Source: a virus
Length of the DNA: 40,968 nt
Direction: 5' to 3' (one strand)
IMG/VR virus record: IMGVR_UViG_3300004097_000017
Location: 1-40,968 of that record
Numbering within the stretch: the first letter of the stretch is position 1; the number at the start of each line of letters is the position of its first letter. Both the position numbers and the translations under genes were made by a program. The notes under the pieces were generated by a model, which was not told the origin of the DNA, searched no databases, and was given only the letters and a program-made list of their open reading frames with translations. This document shows, in pieces, positions 1 to 7,729 of the stretch.

Positions 1-530
1 GGTAGTTGACTGATTTTAGTTCCTTGGTTTAAAGACTCAACATCAAATTCGGAAATTTTCCCTACGATTTTAATGTGCCTAAGTAATGGAAGTTCTCCAC
101 TGACCTCATATGAGTAATCGAATGTGCCATTAATATTAACTGGAACTATAACTTGAACTTGCTTTGAGCTAGGTGCCCTTTGAAAACCTCTTAAGTTGAC
201 TGCTTCCATTTCCCCGCTCATAATATTTTCACCAGTGCTCGGATCTATAATTCCTCCTCCTTCGGCCTGAGCTCTTACTTTAACCCTTACATTAGATGCA
301 GTATAGTCTGATTCATCCGCAACATCAATATCCAATATAACCGCAGAGGCTCCAGCTAATGGAGATATAAAACCTAAGTTATTTCTTCCAACTCCGTAAT
401 CAACATTAGTATAGGGATAAGTAACAAAAGAATTAATATTACTATTTGCAATTAAATTGTCTCTTGAGTCATATTCAAAGACGGTTCCCCATGACACTAT
501 CTGCTGATCTGTTAAATATTCTATTTGCAT
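1..530 (-). CDS. Partial beta-rich protein, probable virion component (C-terminus outside window)
   Basis: An open frame on the minus strand starts at an ATG (530-528) and runs without a stop to the window edge, about 176 codons. The protein begins MQIEYLTDQQIVSWG and is rich in alternating hydrophobic, Gly, Asn and Ser residues, as expected for a beta-sandwich structural protein. No signal peptide or catalytic motif is visible. Its start overlaps the end of the upstream 63-residue gene by 10 bases, so the two are probably translated from one message. I do not recognise the family; a virion role is inferred only from composition and from the structural-gene setting. Confidence 0.6.
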   Translation of the reverse strand, partial: MQIEYLTDQQIVSWGTVFEYDSRDNLIANSNINSFVTYPYTNVDYGVGRNNLGFISPLAGASAVILDIDVADESDYTASNVRVKVRAQAEGGGIIDPSTGENIMSGEMEAVNLRGFQRAPSSKQVQVIVPVNINGTFDYSYEVSGELPLLRHIKIVGKISEFDVESLNQGTKISQL

Positions 531-712
531 TTTTTTGAATCAATTTCTTTTTGAAGCAAGCTGTAAACCTTCTCCAGTTCGCCTTCTTTCATCATTTCTG
601 AAGGGCACCTACCGTCACTTGTGATTGGGGTTTTTAGCCATTGGGTAGAAACATATGATGTAAAACTTTTGGATAATAGTTCCATTATAGATAATTTTGA
701 AATTTTTGACAT
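521..712 (-). CDS. Small hypothetical protein, 63 aa
   Basis: A short, lysine- and serine-rich protein without recognisable domain. It is the first gene of the leftward operon and overlaps the next gene by 10 bases. It ends with TAG. The start is supported by a GTGTAA-type element 29 bases upstream on the minus strand (748-742), the mirror image of the one serving the divergent PhoH gene. No Shine-Dalgarno sequence is seen; the leader is almost only A and T. Function unknown. Confidence 0.5.
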   Translation of the reverse strand: MSKISKLSIMELLSKSFTSYVSTQWLKTPITSDGRCPSEMMKEGELEKVYSLLQKEIDSKKCK

Positions 713-741
713 TTGCTATTATTATTAATATAAATATATAG

Positions 742-765
742 TTACACTCATAAAACAAAGTGTAA
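742..765. promoter_or_regulatory. Divergent inverted repeat TTACACT-N10-AGTGTAA between two operons
   Basis: The 82-base gap between the leftward 63-aa gene and the rightward PhoH gene holds two exact 7-base arms in inverted orientation. Each arm lies exactly 29 bases before the start codon it faces. The same AGTGTAA word recurs before other genes of this window, so I read it as a pair of divergent promoters, or an operator between them. Confidence 0.4.
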
Positions 766-794
766 TATATTATATATTAAATTTTAAAAAATTT

Positions 795-1508
795 ATGTCT
801 AGGAAAAAAGCTAATATTTCAGATCAAGATCTGGAAAACCAACTGAAACCGAAATTCGTAGTAAGAGGAAAGAGGCTTACGGACAAGCAGAAAAGATTCC
901 TTGATCTTTGTACCCGTGAGGGGGTACAAGTAGTCTTCGTTGCAGGCCCAGCTGGTTCAACTAAAACGTATATGGCTGTCATGTCGGCATTGAGGTTGCT
1001 ACAAAAAGATGAGAATCTTGATTTACTTTATGTCAGGACAGCTATAGAGAGTGCGGATAAAGGGCTTGGGGCACTCCCAGGTTCGCTTGAAGAGAAATTC
1101 AACCCATACATGGCTCCACTAGAGGATAAGTTGATAGAGCTACTACCCACAACGAATAGCTTAAAGGATGACCTGATTAAATCTGGCAGGGTCCAAGCGA
1201 TGCCAATAAACTTCCTGAGAGGAGCGAGCTGGAATAATAAAATCGTAATTGCTGACGAGTGTCAGAACTTTTCATTCAAAGAGTTGGTTACCCTTATAAC
1301 AAGAATAGGGGAGAACTCTAAGTTGTTTATATGCGGAGACCCAATGCAAAGTGATATTAATGGTAGAAGTGGGTTTAAGCCAATGTTTGATTTATTTAAT
1401 GATGAAGAAAGTCGAGACAACGAAATACATACTTTTGTTTTCACCGAGAAGGATATCCTTAGGAGTGGAATTTTAAGATTTATAGTAAAGAAGCTCAAAA
1501 CAATTTGA
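795..1508 (+). CDS. phoH: PhoH-family P-loop ATPase
   Basis: A 237-residue protein with the compact PhoH ATPase core. Walker A is GPAGSTKT at residues 51-58, Walker B is IVIADE at about 150-155, and the family motif CGDPMQSD follows at 180-187. PhoH-like proteins are common auxiliary genes in marine and other phages. They are ATPases proposed to act on RNA or in phosphate-starvation physiology, but their phage role is not settled. The length is that of a stand-alone phage PhoH. The leader carries the AGTGTAA element and no Shine-Dalgarno site. It opens the long rightward gene block and is divergent from the leftward operon. Confidence 0.93.
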   Translation: MSRKKANISDQDLENQLKPKFVVRGKRLTDKQKRFLDLCTREGVQVVFVAGPAGSTKTYMAVMSALRLLQKDENLDLLYVRTAIESADKGLGALPGSLEEKFNPYMAPLEDKLIELLPTTNSLKDDLIKSGRVQAMPINFLRGASWNNKIVIADECQNFSFKELVTLITRIGENSKLFICGDPMQSDINGRSGFKPMFDLFNDEESRDNEIHTFVFTEKDILRSGILRFIVKKLKTI

Positions 1509-1512
1509 TTTT

Positions 1513-1519
1513 AGTGTAC
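1513..1519 (+). promoter_or_regulatory. AGTGTAC element just before the GAF-like gene
   Basis: A one-base variant of the AGTGTAA word, only 2 bases before the ATG at 1522 and right after the PhoH stop. The spacing differs from other copies, so it may be coincidental. Confidence 0.15.
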
Positions 1520-1521
1520 CT

Positions 1522-2154
1522 ATGAGTATGGAGTGGACTGAAATAATAGTAGCATTCATCGGTGCTACAGCTACAATAACATGCACGTTGCTAGGTAAAC
1601 TAGTTATAGACAAAAGGAAGGCTGCTAAAAAAGATCCCATCATGCAGGATGTGGAAAATAATGATAATATAGAAATATGTCTTTCTTACATACTGGATCA
1701 AGTAGGAGCCGACAGGGCTTATATTATGCAGTTTCATAATGGAGGTTATTATGTGTCTGGGAAAAGCCAGCAGAAATTTAGTTGTTCTCACGAGATAAGT
1801 AGTCCAGGTATCAGTAGGGAATGTCACGATTCTCAAAATCATCTTATATCTAATTATCACAATTACATTGGCGATATAATGAAAAACCATGAATACTGCT
1901 ATGAAGACACCGAGGACATTGAAGACCAGGCTTTTAAGAATGTCATCATGACAAAAGGAGTGCTTTCTATATACAATATACCTTTAAAAACACTAGAGGG
2001 TAAAATTATAGGCATACTGGGTCTCGATTTTGTAAAAAGTAAAGCTAGCCCAATATATAAATTTGCAAAAGATCCTAAATCATGCAAATCCCACAATGAT
2101 ATAAACCAATTCATGAGAAGGCAGGCAAGAATTTTATCTGCATATTTAATTTGA
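1522..2154 (+). CDS. Membrane-anchored GAF-like domain protein
   Basis: The first 30 residues form one hydrophobic segment (IIVAFIGATATITCTLLGKLVI) followed by a Lys/Arg-rich stretch, which suggests a single N-terminal membrane anchor with the rest in the cytoplasm. Residues of about 50-180 look like a GAF fold: the segment GADRAYIMQFHNGGYYVSG is the typical first strand region, and PLKTLEGKIIGILGLDFV the typical last strands. GAF domains sense small ligands or mediate dimer contacts. No effector domain (kinase, cyclase) is attached, so the output is unclear. It lies directly after PhoH and before the transcription-factor genes, so a role in takeover or host sensing is possible. Family call is moderate; function unproven. 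Confidence 0.6.
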   Translation: MSMEWTEIIVAFIGATATITCTLLGKLVIDKRKAAKKDPIMQDVENNDNIEICLSYILDQVGADRAYIMQFHNGGYYVSGKSQQKFSCSHEISSPGISRECHDSQNHLISNYHNYIGDIMKNHEYCYEDTEDIEDQAFKNVIMTKGVLSIYNIPLKTLEGKIIGILGLDFVKSKASPIYKFAKDPKSCKSHNDINQFMRRQARILSAYLI

Positions 2155-2189
2155 ATTGATTTTTTTATAATATTTTATTATTATAAGCC

Positions 2190-2486
2190 ATGAGGTCAAT
2201 ATTTTGTACAAATTGTGGAACGAAGATGGAGTACTCTTCAGAGAAGCCTAAGTTTTGTAGTTCATGTGGTGAGTCTATGTCGGCGAGCTCTGTGGGTTCA
2301 ATCTCCAGTTCAAAAACGAGAAGCCCCAGCAGGAAGAAGCCAGCTGCTATAAGTGAAGTAGGAGAAGATTCTACTGATGCTACTGAAGTTCCGCATTTAA
2401 CAAATTTTGAATATGATATAGATGTACCTCAGAACAATATATTTAATCTAGGCAATATATTGCATGAGCGGCGAGAAGAAAAATAG
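2190..2486 (+). CDS. Zinc-ribbon protein, 98 aa
   Basis: The N-terminus has two CxxC knuckles (Cys6/Cys9 in FCTNCG and Cys23/Cys26 in FCSSCG), the standard zinc-ribbon pattern. It is followed by a Ser/Lys-rich basic linker and an acidic tail. Such a layout suits a nucleic-acid or RNA-polymerase adaptor. It ends with TAG and overlaps the sigma-like gene by 23 bases, so translational coupling is likely and the pair may work together in phage transcription. That link is inference. The leader has no Shine-Dalgarno sequence. Confidence 0.7.
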   Translation: MRSIFCTNCGTKMEYSSEKPKFCSSCGESMSASSVGSISSSKTRSPSRKKPAAISEVGEDSTDATEVPHLTNFEYDIDVPQNNIFNLGNILHERREEK

Positions 2487-3210
2487 CAGCATATATGAAG
2501 ACTTCTCTGATGTAATTGATTCCGAACTAGCAAAGCGAAGAAACAATTGGTTTCTGAACTCTGTTTCGTGGATTGATTTTGATGATGTAAGCCAAATAAT
2601 TAGGGCTCATATACATAGAAAGTGGAGTCAGTGGGATCAGTCTCGACCCATAAAACCTTGGTTGAACAAAATCATATCCAATCAATTTAAAAACATTCTA
2701 AGAAACAACTATAGCAATTATGCTCGGCCATGCCTGAATTGCCCCTTTGCTATGGAAACCTCAGAAAATCAATGTATGTTTACTCGCAGCGGCTCGCAAG
2801 ACAGCAGCTGCCCTTTGTACAGGAAATGGGAAAAGACTAAAAAACAAGCCTACAATGTAAAAATTACCTTATCCATAGATAATCATTTACATGAAGTTGA
2901 GAAAACTTATACTGAATCAGATCAAGATATAGAGCAATCCATAAAAAAATTAGTTTCTGAGCTTAAGAAAGTTTTAAACAAGAGGCAGTGGCAAGCTTTC
3001 GATTTACTTTTTGTAAAAAATCTATCCGACGAAGAAGCTGCTAAGGAAATGGGGTTCAAGAGTAGTGAGTCAGGGAGAAAAGCTGGTTATAAGCAGATAA
3101 AAAACCTAAAAAACATCCTAAAAGATAAGGCTGAGAAAATTCTCAACGACAAAGGGATAGTATTTTTAAACGGAGATAACGATGAAACTAACAGATCAGC
3201 AGAAGAATAA
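2464..3210 (+). CDS. Sigma-factor-like protein with four-cysteine insert
   Basis: Residues 36-82 resemble sigma-70 region 2: WIDFDDVSQIIRAHIHRKW, then PWLNKIISNQFKNILRN, matching the ECF-type pattern of an acidic helix followed by WL..I..N...D.LR. Residues of about 170-222 look like region 4, a helix-turn-helix (RQWQAFDLLFVKNLSDEEAA and following). Between them sits a cysteine cluster, Cys90-x2-Cys93-x10-Cys104-x11-Cys116, probably binding zinc or possibly an iron-sulfur cluster. Phage sigma-like factors such as T4 gp55 direct host RNA polymerase to late promoters; this gene may do the same for the AGTGTAA elements in this window. It overlaps both neighbours (23 and 29 bases). The sigma assignment is from pattern only; an ordinary DNA-binding protein is the alternative. 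Confidence 0.62.
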   Translation: MSGEKKNSSIYEDFSDVIDSELAKRRNNWFLNSVSWIDFDDVSQIIRAHIHRKWSQWDQSRPIKPWLNKIISNQFKNILRNNYSNYARPCLNCPFAMETSENQCMFTRSGSQDSSCPLYRKWEKTKKQAYNVKITLSIDNHLHEVEKTYTESDQDIEQSIKKLVSELKKVLNKRQWQAFDLLFVKNLSDEEAAKEMGFKSSESGRKAGYKQIKNLKNILKDKAEKILNDKGIVFLNGDNDETNRSAEE

Positions 3211-4231
3211 ATTACTCGAAAATTTCAACAGCACACCAAATCTAACTCAACTAACAAGATTGGTCTTTGAGGACGAAGCTTTAGACGGAAGAACAAAAGA
3301 GGGTAGAGCTGTTAGGGATTTTCTTGCCAGCAGGAGCTTGGACTATGAAACTACTGCATGGGAGAAGGTTAAGGATGTTGACCTATCAGAAAGAGAAATT
3401 GATTTCATAAAGGTGCAGGCAGAAAACGGACTAAGCGCTTTCCAGATATCTGAAATATTATATCCAGATATAAATGTAAAGAGATTGTCAAAGCATCACT
3501 TGGCCGTATTAGAGTTCTTGAAAGAATATGAGCCTAATTTCGTGCATGAAAGTGAGTCTGCAATAAACCAGGAATATAAACCACCTAAGACTGTCACGGT
3601 GTCTATAGAAAAAATAAATAGATATTGCCATCTAGGACATAAAGAAGGTACAATGAATCATGACGACTTAGAATGTGCGAAGCAGTTAGTGAAGAATTTG
3701 TCTGCCCCTAGGTTAATACAAGTTATAAATAATTATAGCAGTAAGAAGGATAGAGAATTATTCGAGGCTGAATTTGTAAGAGCTATATGGGACAAGCCAG
3801 ATCTTACCAGCGACGAAGTAAACCTATATATCAATGTATGTGTTGATTATATTAATTTAAAAAATATTTCATCACATATAGAGAAATTAAATATAATGTT
3901 TAATGAAGTTGAGGATCAACAGGATATGACTGTCAGGCTGGCAGAAGTACTTAAATCCAAAACAGATGAATACGATAAATGTGAGAAAAGAATGGAGTCT
4001 TTAATTAAAAAACTCAACGGTGATAGGGCTGAGAGACTCAAGAATAGATTCAAGGAAAATGCAAGTATACTGACACTAGTTAGAAACTTTCAAATAGAAG
4101 AACAAAGAAACCATATGGTAGAAATAGCAGAAATGCAGAAAAAATTAGTTGAAGAAGAGGTCGACAGATTAGATAATATGGAAAGCTGGAAGGCCAGAGT
4201 TTTAGGAATATCAAAAAAGGATGCAATATGA
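3182..4231 (+). CDS. Helical protein with predicted coiled coil, unknown function
   Basis: A 349-residue, highly charged and mostly helical protein. The N-terminal part (residues 1-125) looks like tandem small helical units, including LSEREIDFIKVQAENGLSA, which resembles a helix-turn-helix. The C-terminal third (about 230-340) is rich in E, K, R and L and is a likely coiled coil. It overlaps the sigma-like gene by 29 bases and the next gene by 4. Position upstream of TerL and the HTH-plus-coil layout would suit a small terminase subunit or a transcription cofactor, but no family motif supports either. Confidence 0.6.
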   Translation: MKLTDQQKNKLLENFNSTPNLTQLTRLVFEDEALDGRTKEGRAVRDFLASRSLDYETTAWEKVKDVDLSEREIDFIKVQAENGLSAFQISEILYPDINVKRLSKHHLAVLEFLKEYEPNFVHESESAINQEYKPPKTVTVSIEKINRYCHLGHKEGTMNHDDLECAKQLVKNLSAPRLIQVINNYSSKKDRELFEAEFVRAIWDKPDLTSDEVNLYINVCVDYINLKNISSHIEKLNIMFNEVEDQQDMTVRLAEVLKSKTDEYDKCEKRMESLIKKLNGDRAERLKNRFKENASILTLVRNFQIEEQRNHMVEIAEMQKKLVEEEVDRLDNMESWKARVLGISKKDAI

Positions 4232-4482
4232 AGAAAATTGAATTATTAATCGGCGATCATGAATATGAATTGATTGAGAAGATCTTTGAAAAAGAACCCG
4301 ACTTCAGTCCAGTCACTGAGACTGATCAAGTTATTATTAAAGCCCTTAGCGCTATCATTAGCCCTAGGAACTTGGCAGAAGAGAATGTCGGTGGCAAAGA
4401 AGTCACCACTACATCTTACCAGAAAGTCCAAGAACCCGAAGACAAGACTATTGATGGAAGCACCCATATCGAGAGTTTATGA
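4228..4482 (+). CDS. Small acidic hypothetical protein, 84 aa
   Basis: Starts on an ATGA overlap with the preceding gene and ends on an ATGA overlap with the SNase-like gene, so it is embedded in a tightly coupled operon. The first half is predicted helical, the second half is polar and probably disordered. No motif recognised. An overlapping frame at 4274-4621 is a shadow. Confidence 0.5.
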   Translation: MKKIELLIGDHEYELIEKIFEKEPDFSPVTETDQVIIKALSAIISPRNLAEENVGGKEVTTTSYQKVQEPEDKTIDGSTHIESL

Positions 4483-4871
4483 CATTAGGTCTATATGTCT
4501 ACGAGCTAGACAACATAAGAGTTATAGATGGAGATACAGTAGAGGCAGATATAGATCTAGGTTTCCACATAACAGTAAGAAAGACAATAAGACTATATGG
4601 AATAAATACTCCAGAGGTTAGATTACAAAGTAAAATTAAAAATCTAGAAGATCGTAAAAATGAGAAAAGTTTGGGGCTATCTGCTAAGGCTCGCGTTAGC
4701 GAGATCTGCAGTACAAGCAATATATATCTCGAAAGCGTTACAATAGGCAAGTACGGGCGGGTGGTAGGTAATCTATATTACATTGAAGACGATATGGGTA
4801 TTGAAGAAGATTTTGTTTCTATTAATGATTTGCTTGTTAGTGAAGGGTATGCTCAAGTTTATAATAAATAA
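4479..4871 (+). CDS. Staphylococcal-nuclease-like (TNase/SNase) protein
   Basis: A 130-residue single SNase domain. Family motifs are in order: VIDGDT (residues 15-20), the metal-binding and catalytic stretch IRLYGINTPE (37-46, Arg38 and Glu46), and KYGRVVGNLY (91-100, Arg94). These correspond to the catalytic Arg-Glu-Arg set of micrococcal nuclease. The Ca-ligating Asp of the GIDTPE form is Asn here, a common variant. It would be a DNA/RNA endonuclease. No signal peptide is present, so it probably acts in the infected cell, for example in host DNA degradation or genome processing before packaging. It is translationally coupled to the upstream small gene. Confidence 0.85.
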   Translation: MTLGLYVYELDNIRVIDGDTVEADIDLGFHITVRKTIRLYGINTPEVRLQSKIKNLEDRKNEKSLGLSAKARVSEICSTSNIYLESVTIGKYGRVVGNLYYIEDDMGIEEDFVSINDLLVSEGYAQVYNK

Positions 4872-4888
4872 TTATTTGTTTTATTTTT

Positions 4889-5809
4889 ATGAGCGTAGAA
4901 TGCAAAGTATGTGGACAGTCGTTCAAGAACGACAAGGGCCTTCATATGCATATATCTAAAATTCATAAAATTACATTAGCTGAATATTATGTTAATTTTT
5001 ATCAGCGTAAAGATTTGCATAATGGTGCCCTTTTGCCATTTACCAATAAACAAGATTATTTTATAATTAATTTTTTAAATAATGATAATTTAATTTCATG
5101 GTCAAGCTACGCTGACCCAGTCGAAGTAAAGAAATATTTACTCGAACGATTGTCTTACAGGATTGAGAGTAAAAAATTGCAATATGCTCCATGTCACACT
5201 GAGATTGCTCTGAACGAACTTCCGAGCATTGATTTATATAAAAAGTTCTTTGGGTCCTATTCTAAGGCTTGTGAGGAACTAAAAATAATGCCATTATTTG
5301 GCAGAAATATAATGAAAGATTTTTTTAAGAAAGATGATTTTTTTAAGAGTTTGAAAATACTAATCGACACCAGGGAGCAGCAACCCTTAGAGTTTAATAA
5401 GTCAATGACCATGAAGCTTGACTTTGGGGATTATACCCTAGGGGCTCCCCATTATGATTATACATACGTAGATAGAAAAAGCGAGACAGACTTTAAGGGC
5501 ACATTCTCTTCGGGCTTAGATAGATTCAAAAGAGAACTAGACAGGGCTAAAAACTTCTCATCCTATGTCTTTGTTGTAGTTGAGTCAACAATAGAAAACA
5601 TTATCAAAAACAACTTGAATAGTCCCTACAAATCAAACTTATCATACGTTTGGCATAATGTCAGGGAGATTTGCCACGAATACAGGGGGGTGTGTCAATT
5701 CGTATTTACGGGAGGAAGAAGACAGTCGGAAGAAATTATACCTAAAATCTTATTCCATGGAAAAAAGCTTTGGGATATTGATTTACAATACTTTATAGAT
5801 AAAAAATGA
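4889..5809 (+). CDS. C2H2 zinc finger / ERCC4-type nuclease fusion
   Basis: The N-terminus is a C2H2 finger (CKVCGQSFKNDKGLHMHISK, residues 5-24, with a further His26). Residues of about 111-135 (LPSIDLYKKFFGSYSKACEE) look like the short repeat associated with homing endonucleases. Residues 157-300 are an ERCC4/XPF-like nuclease: ILIDTREQQP (157-166), DFGDYTL (178-184) and VDRKSETDF (194-202), which match the GDX(n)ERKX3D active site with Asp in place of the usual Glu. XPF/Mus81 enzymes cut branched or flap DNA. The gene abuts TerL with a 4-base overlap, so it may clear branched replicating DNA ahead of packaging, as endonuclease VII does in T4. The last point is inference. Confidence 0.82.
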   Translation: MSVECKVCGQSFKNDKGLHMHISKIHKITLAEYYVNFYQRKDLHNGALLPFTNKQDYFIINFLNNDNLISWSSYADPVEVKKYLLERLSYRIESKKLQYAPCHTEIALNELPSIDLYKKFFGSYSKACEELKIMPLFGRNIMKDFFKKDDFFKSLKILIDTREQQPLEFNKSMTMKLDFGDYTLGAPHYDYTYVDRKSETDFKGTFSSGLDRFKRELDRAKNFSSYVFVVVESTIENIIKNNLNSPYKSNLSYVWHNVREICHEYRGVCQFVFTGGRRQSEEIIPKILFHGKKLWDIDLQYFIDKK

Positions 5810-7683
5810 CTTGGGAAACAGGAAGCCAAAACTACCACAACGAGTTTGATAATGTCAATGATGAATTAAAAAAAATCAAAGGATACTTGGATGAGGACGA
5901 GGCCAAGTATCATTTGTATAAATTTCTCAGAGCTAATGTGACTTTTGCTACTGATTTGATTTCTGGAGTACAGTTATTCCCTTTTCAGCATTTAGCTATC
6001 AAGGCGATGCTGGAAGCTGATTACTTCCTAGGTATATGGAGTCGTGGTATGTCTAAATCTTTCAGTACAGCTATATATGCATATCTTGATGCTATGTTCA
6101 ATCAAGGGATTCAGATAGGCATTATGGCCGCAACATTTAGGCAGTCAAAAATGATATTTGAAAAAATAGAGGATATAGCTAAAAAACCTGAAGCCGAGTT
6201 CCTGTCTCAATGTATCACTAAAAAATCCAAAAAGAATGACCAGTGGACTCTTGAAATAGGGGACTCTAAAATAATTGCTTTACCATTAGGTGATGGGTCA
6301 AAACTTCGTGGGTTTAGGTTTCACAGAATAATTATAGATGAGTTCTTGCTGATGCCTGAGCACATTTACAACGAAGTTATACTTCCATTTCTTAGTGTGG
6401 TGCAGAACCCTACTGAAAGGGAAAACTATACAAAAATAGAAGATAAACTTATTGCGAAGGGAGAGATGAGAGAAGAGGATAGGAAAAGATGGCCAAACAA
6501 TAAATTAATAGCCTTATCTTCTGCGAGCTATAAGTTTGAATATTTGTATAAGGTTTACGAAACTTTTGAAGATCTAATACTTAATGGTAGGGATGAAATG
6601 AATAAAGACCTATCAAATAGGTGCATTATGCATTTTAGTTATGATGTAGCACCTAAAGCCCTGTACGATCAAAATTTGATTAATCAGTCTAAGCAAACAA
6701 TGAGTCAATCTCAGTTTGACAGAGAGTTTGGAGCCATCTTTACAGATGATAGTTCTGGTTTCTTTAAGACATCTACCATGAAAACCTGTACGGTTAAAGA
6801 TGGAGAGGACCCGTCTACTGAGATAGCTGGAGACAGGGATTCAAAATACCTATTGGCATTTGACCCTAGTTGGGCAGAAAGTGAAAGCTCTGACGACTTT
6901 GCAATGCATGTCTTAAAATTAAATGATAATACGAAAACAGGAACCCTGGTGCATAGTTATGCTGTACCTGGATTGAAAATGAAAGAGCATATAAATTACT
7001 TTCATTATATACTTGAAAACTTTAATATAGTTGCTATAGTGGGCGACTACGGAGGAGGTGTCCAGTTTATTCAAGCCTTGAATGCCAGTGAGCTGTCCAG
7101 CAAGAAAAAGATAGAGATAAAAGAAATCACAACAAACTTAGACGACTCAGAGAACTATCAAGAATCCCTTAGGGAAGCAAAGACCCAATACGATTTAAAA
7201 GACAACAGGATTTGCATATTGAGGAAGCCTACCGCTGACTGGATAAGGAAAGCAAACGAATTGTTACAAGCAAATTTTGATCATAAGAAAATATGGTTTG
7301 CCTCAAGACCTCTAGACAAAGCTTACAATCTTCAGATAAAAAAGAAAATAGATATAAGTGATTTGAAGTTTATGCCAAATCAAGATGATGCAAAAAAATC
7401 CTCTGTAGATTTGAATATAATTGATTTCTTAGAACACCAGTATGATATGATTAATTACACAAAGAATCAGTGTGCATTAATACAAGTAACATCTACCCCT
7501 CAAGGCACCCAGACTTTTGGATTGCCGCTAAACCTAAGAAGGCAGAATGGTCCAGGAAAAGCGAGGAAGGATTCTTATTCTGCACTTATATTGGGGAACT
7601 GGATGGTAAAGACTTATTACGACATGATGAATGTAGAGGAGAACTCTGTAACAGCTACCTTTATTCCAGTTTTCATAAGTTAA
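5806..7683 (+). CDS. terL: Terminase large subunit (TerL)
   Basis: A 625-residue packaging motor. The ATPase part shows a deviant Walker A, SRGMSKSF (residues 79-86), Walker B IIIDE (175-179) and a coupling motif LSSAS near 237-241. The RNase-H-like nuclease starts with LLAFDPSWAES, where Asp353 is the first metal ligand, and continues with IVGDYGGG near residue 415. Length and order match myovirus/siphovirus TerL. The start overlaps the ERCC4-nuclease stop (ATGA). No separate small subunit is recognised. Downstream follow portal, protease and capsid in the usual head-gene order. Confidence 0.93.
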   Translation: MTWETGSQNYHNEFDNVNDELKKIKGYLDEDEAKYHLYKFLRANVTFATDLISGVQLFPFQHLAIKAMLEADYFLGIWSRGMSKSFSTAIYAYLDAMFNQGIQIGIMAATFRQSKMIFEKIEDIAKKPEAEFLSQCITKKSKKNDQWTLEIGDSKIIALPLGDGSKLRGFRFHRIIIDEFLLMPEHIYNEVILPFLSVVQNPTERENYTKIEDKLIAKGEMREEDRKRWPNNKLIALSSASYKFEYLYKVYETFEDLILNGRDEMNKDLSNRCIMHFSYDVAPKALYDQNLINQSKQTMSQSQFDREFGAIFTDDSSGFFKTSTMKTCTVKDGEDPSTEIAGDRDSKYLLAFDPSWAESESSDDFAMHVLKLNDNTKTGTLVHSYAVPGLKMKEHINYFHYILENFNIVAIVGDYGGGVQFIQALNASELSSKKKIEIKEITTNLDDSENYQESLREAKTQYDLKDNRICILRKPTADWIRKANELLQANFDHKKIWFASRPLDKAYNLQIKKKIDISDLKFMPNQDDAKKSSVDLNIIDFLEHQYDMINYTKNQCALIQVTSTPQGTQTFGLPLNLRRQNGPGKARKDSYSALILGNWMVKTYYDMMNVEENSVTATFIPVFIS

Positions 7684-7715
7684 AAGTAACTTTTAATTTA
7701 ACTTTCGACTTTTCT

Positions 7716-7724
7716 GTGTATAAT
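7716..7724 (+). promoter_or_regulatory. GTGTATAAT element before portal gene
   Basis: A GTGTAT word that also contains a perfect TATAAT box, 8 bases before the portal ATG when measured from the end of GTGTAT. There is no Shine-Dalgarno site. If the element is a -10 box, the transcript would be nearly leaderless. Confidence 0.4.
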
Positions 7725-7729
7725 ATATT

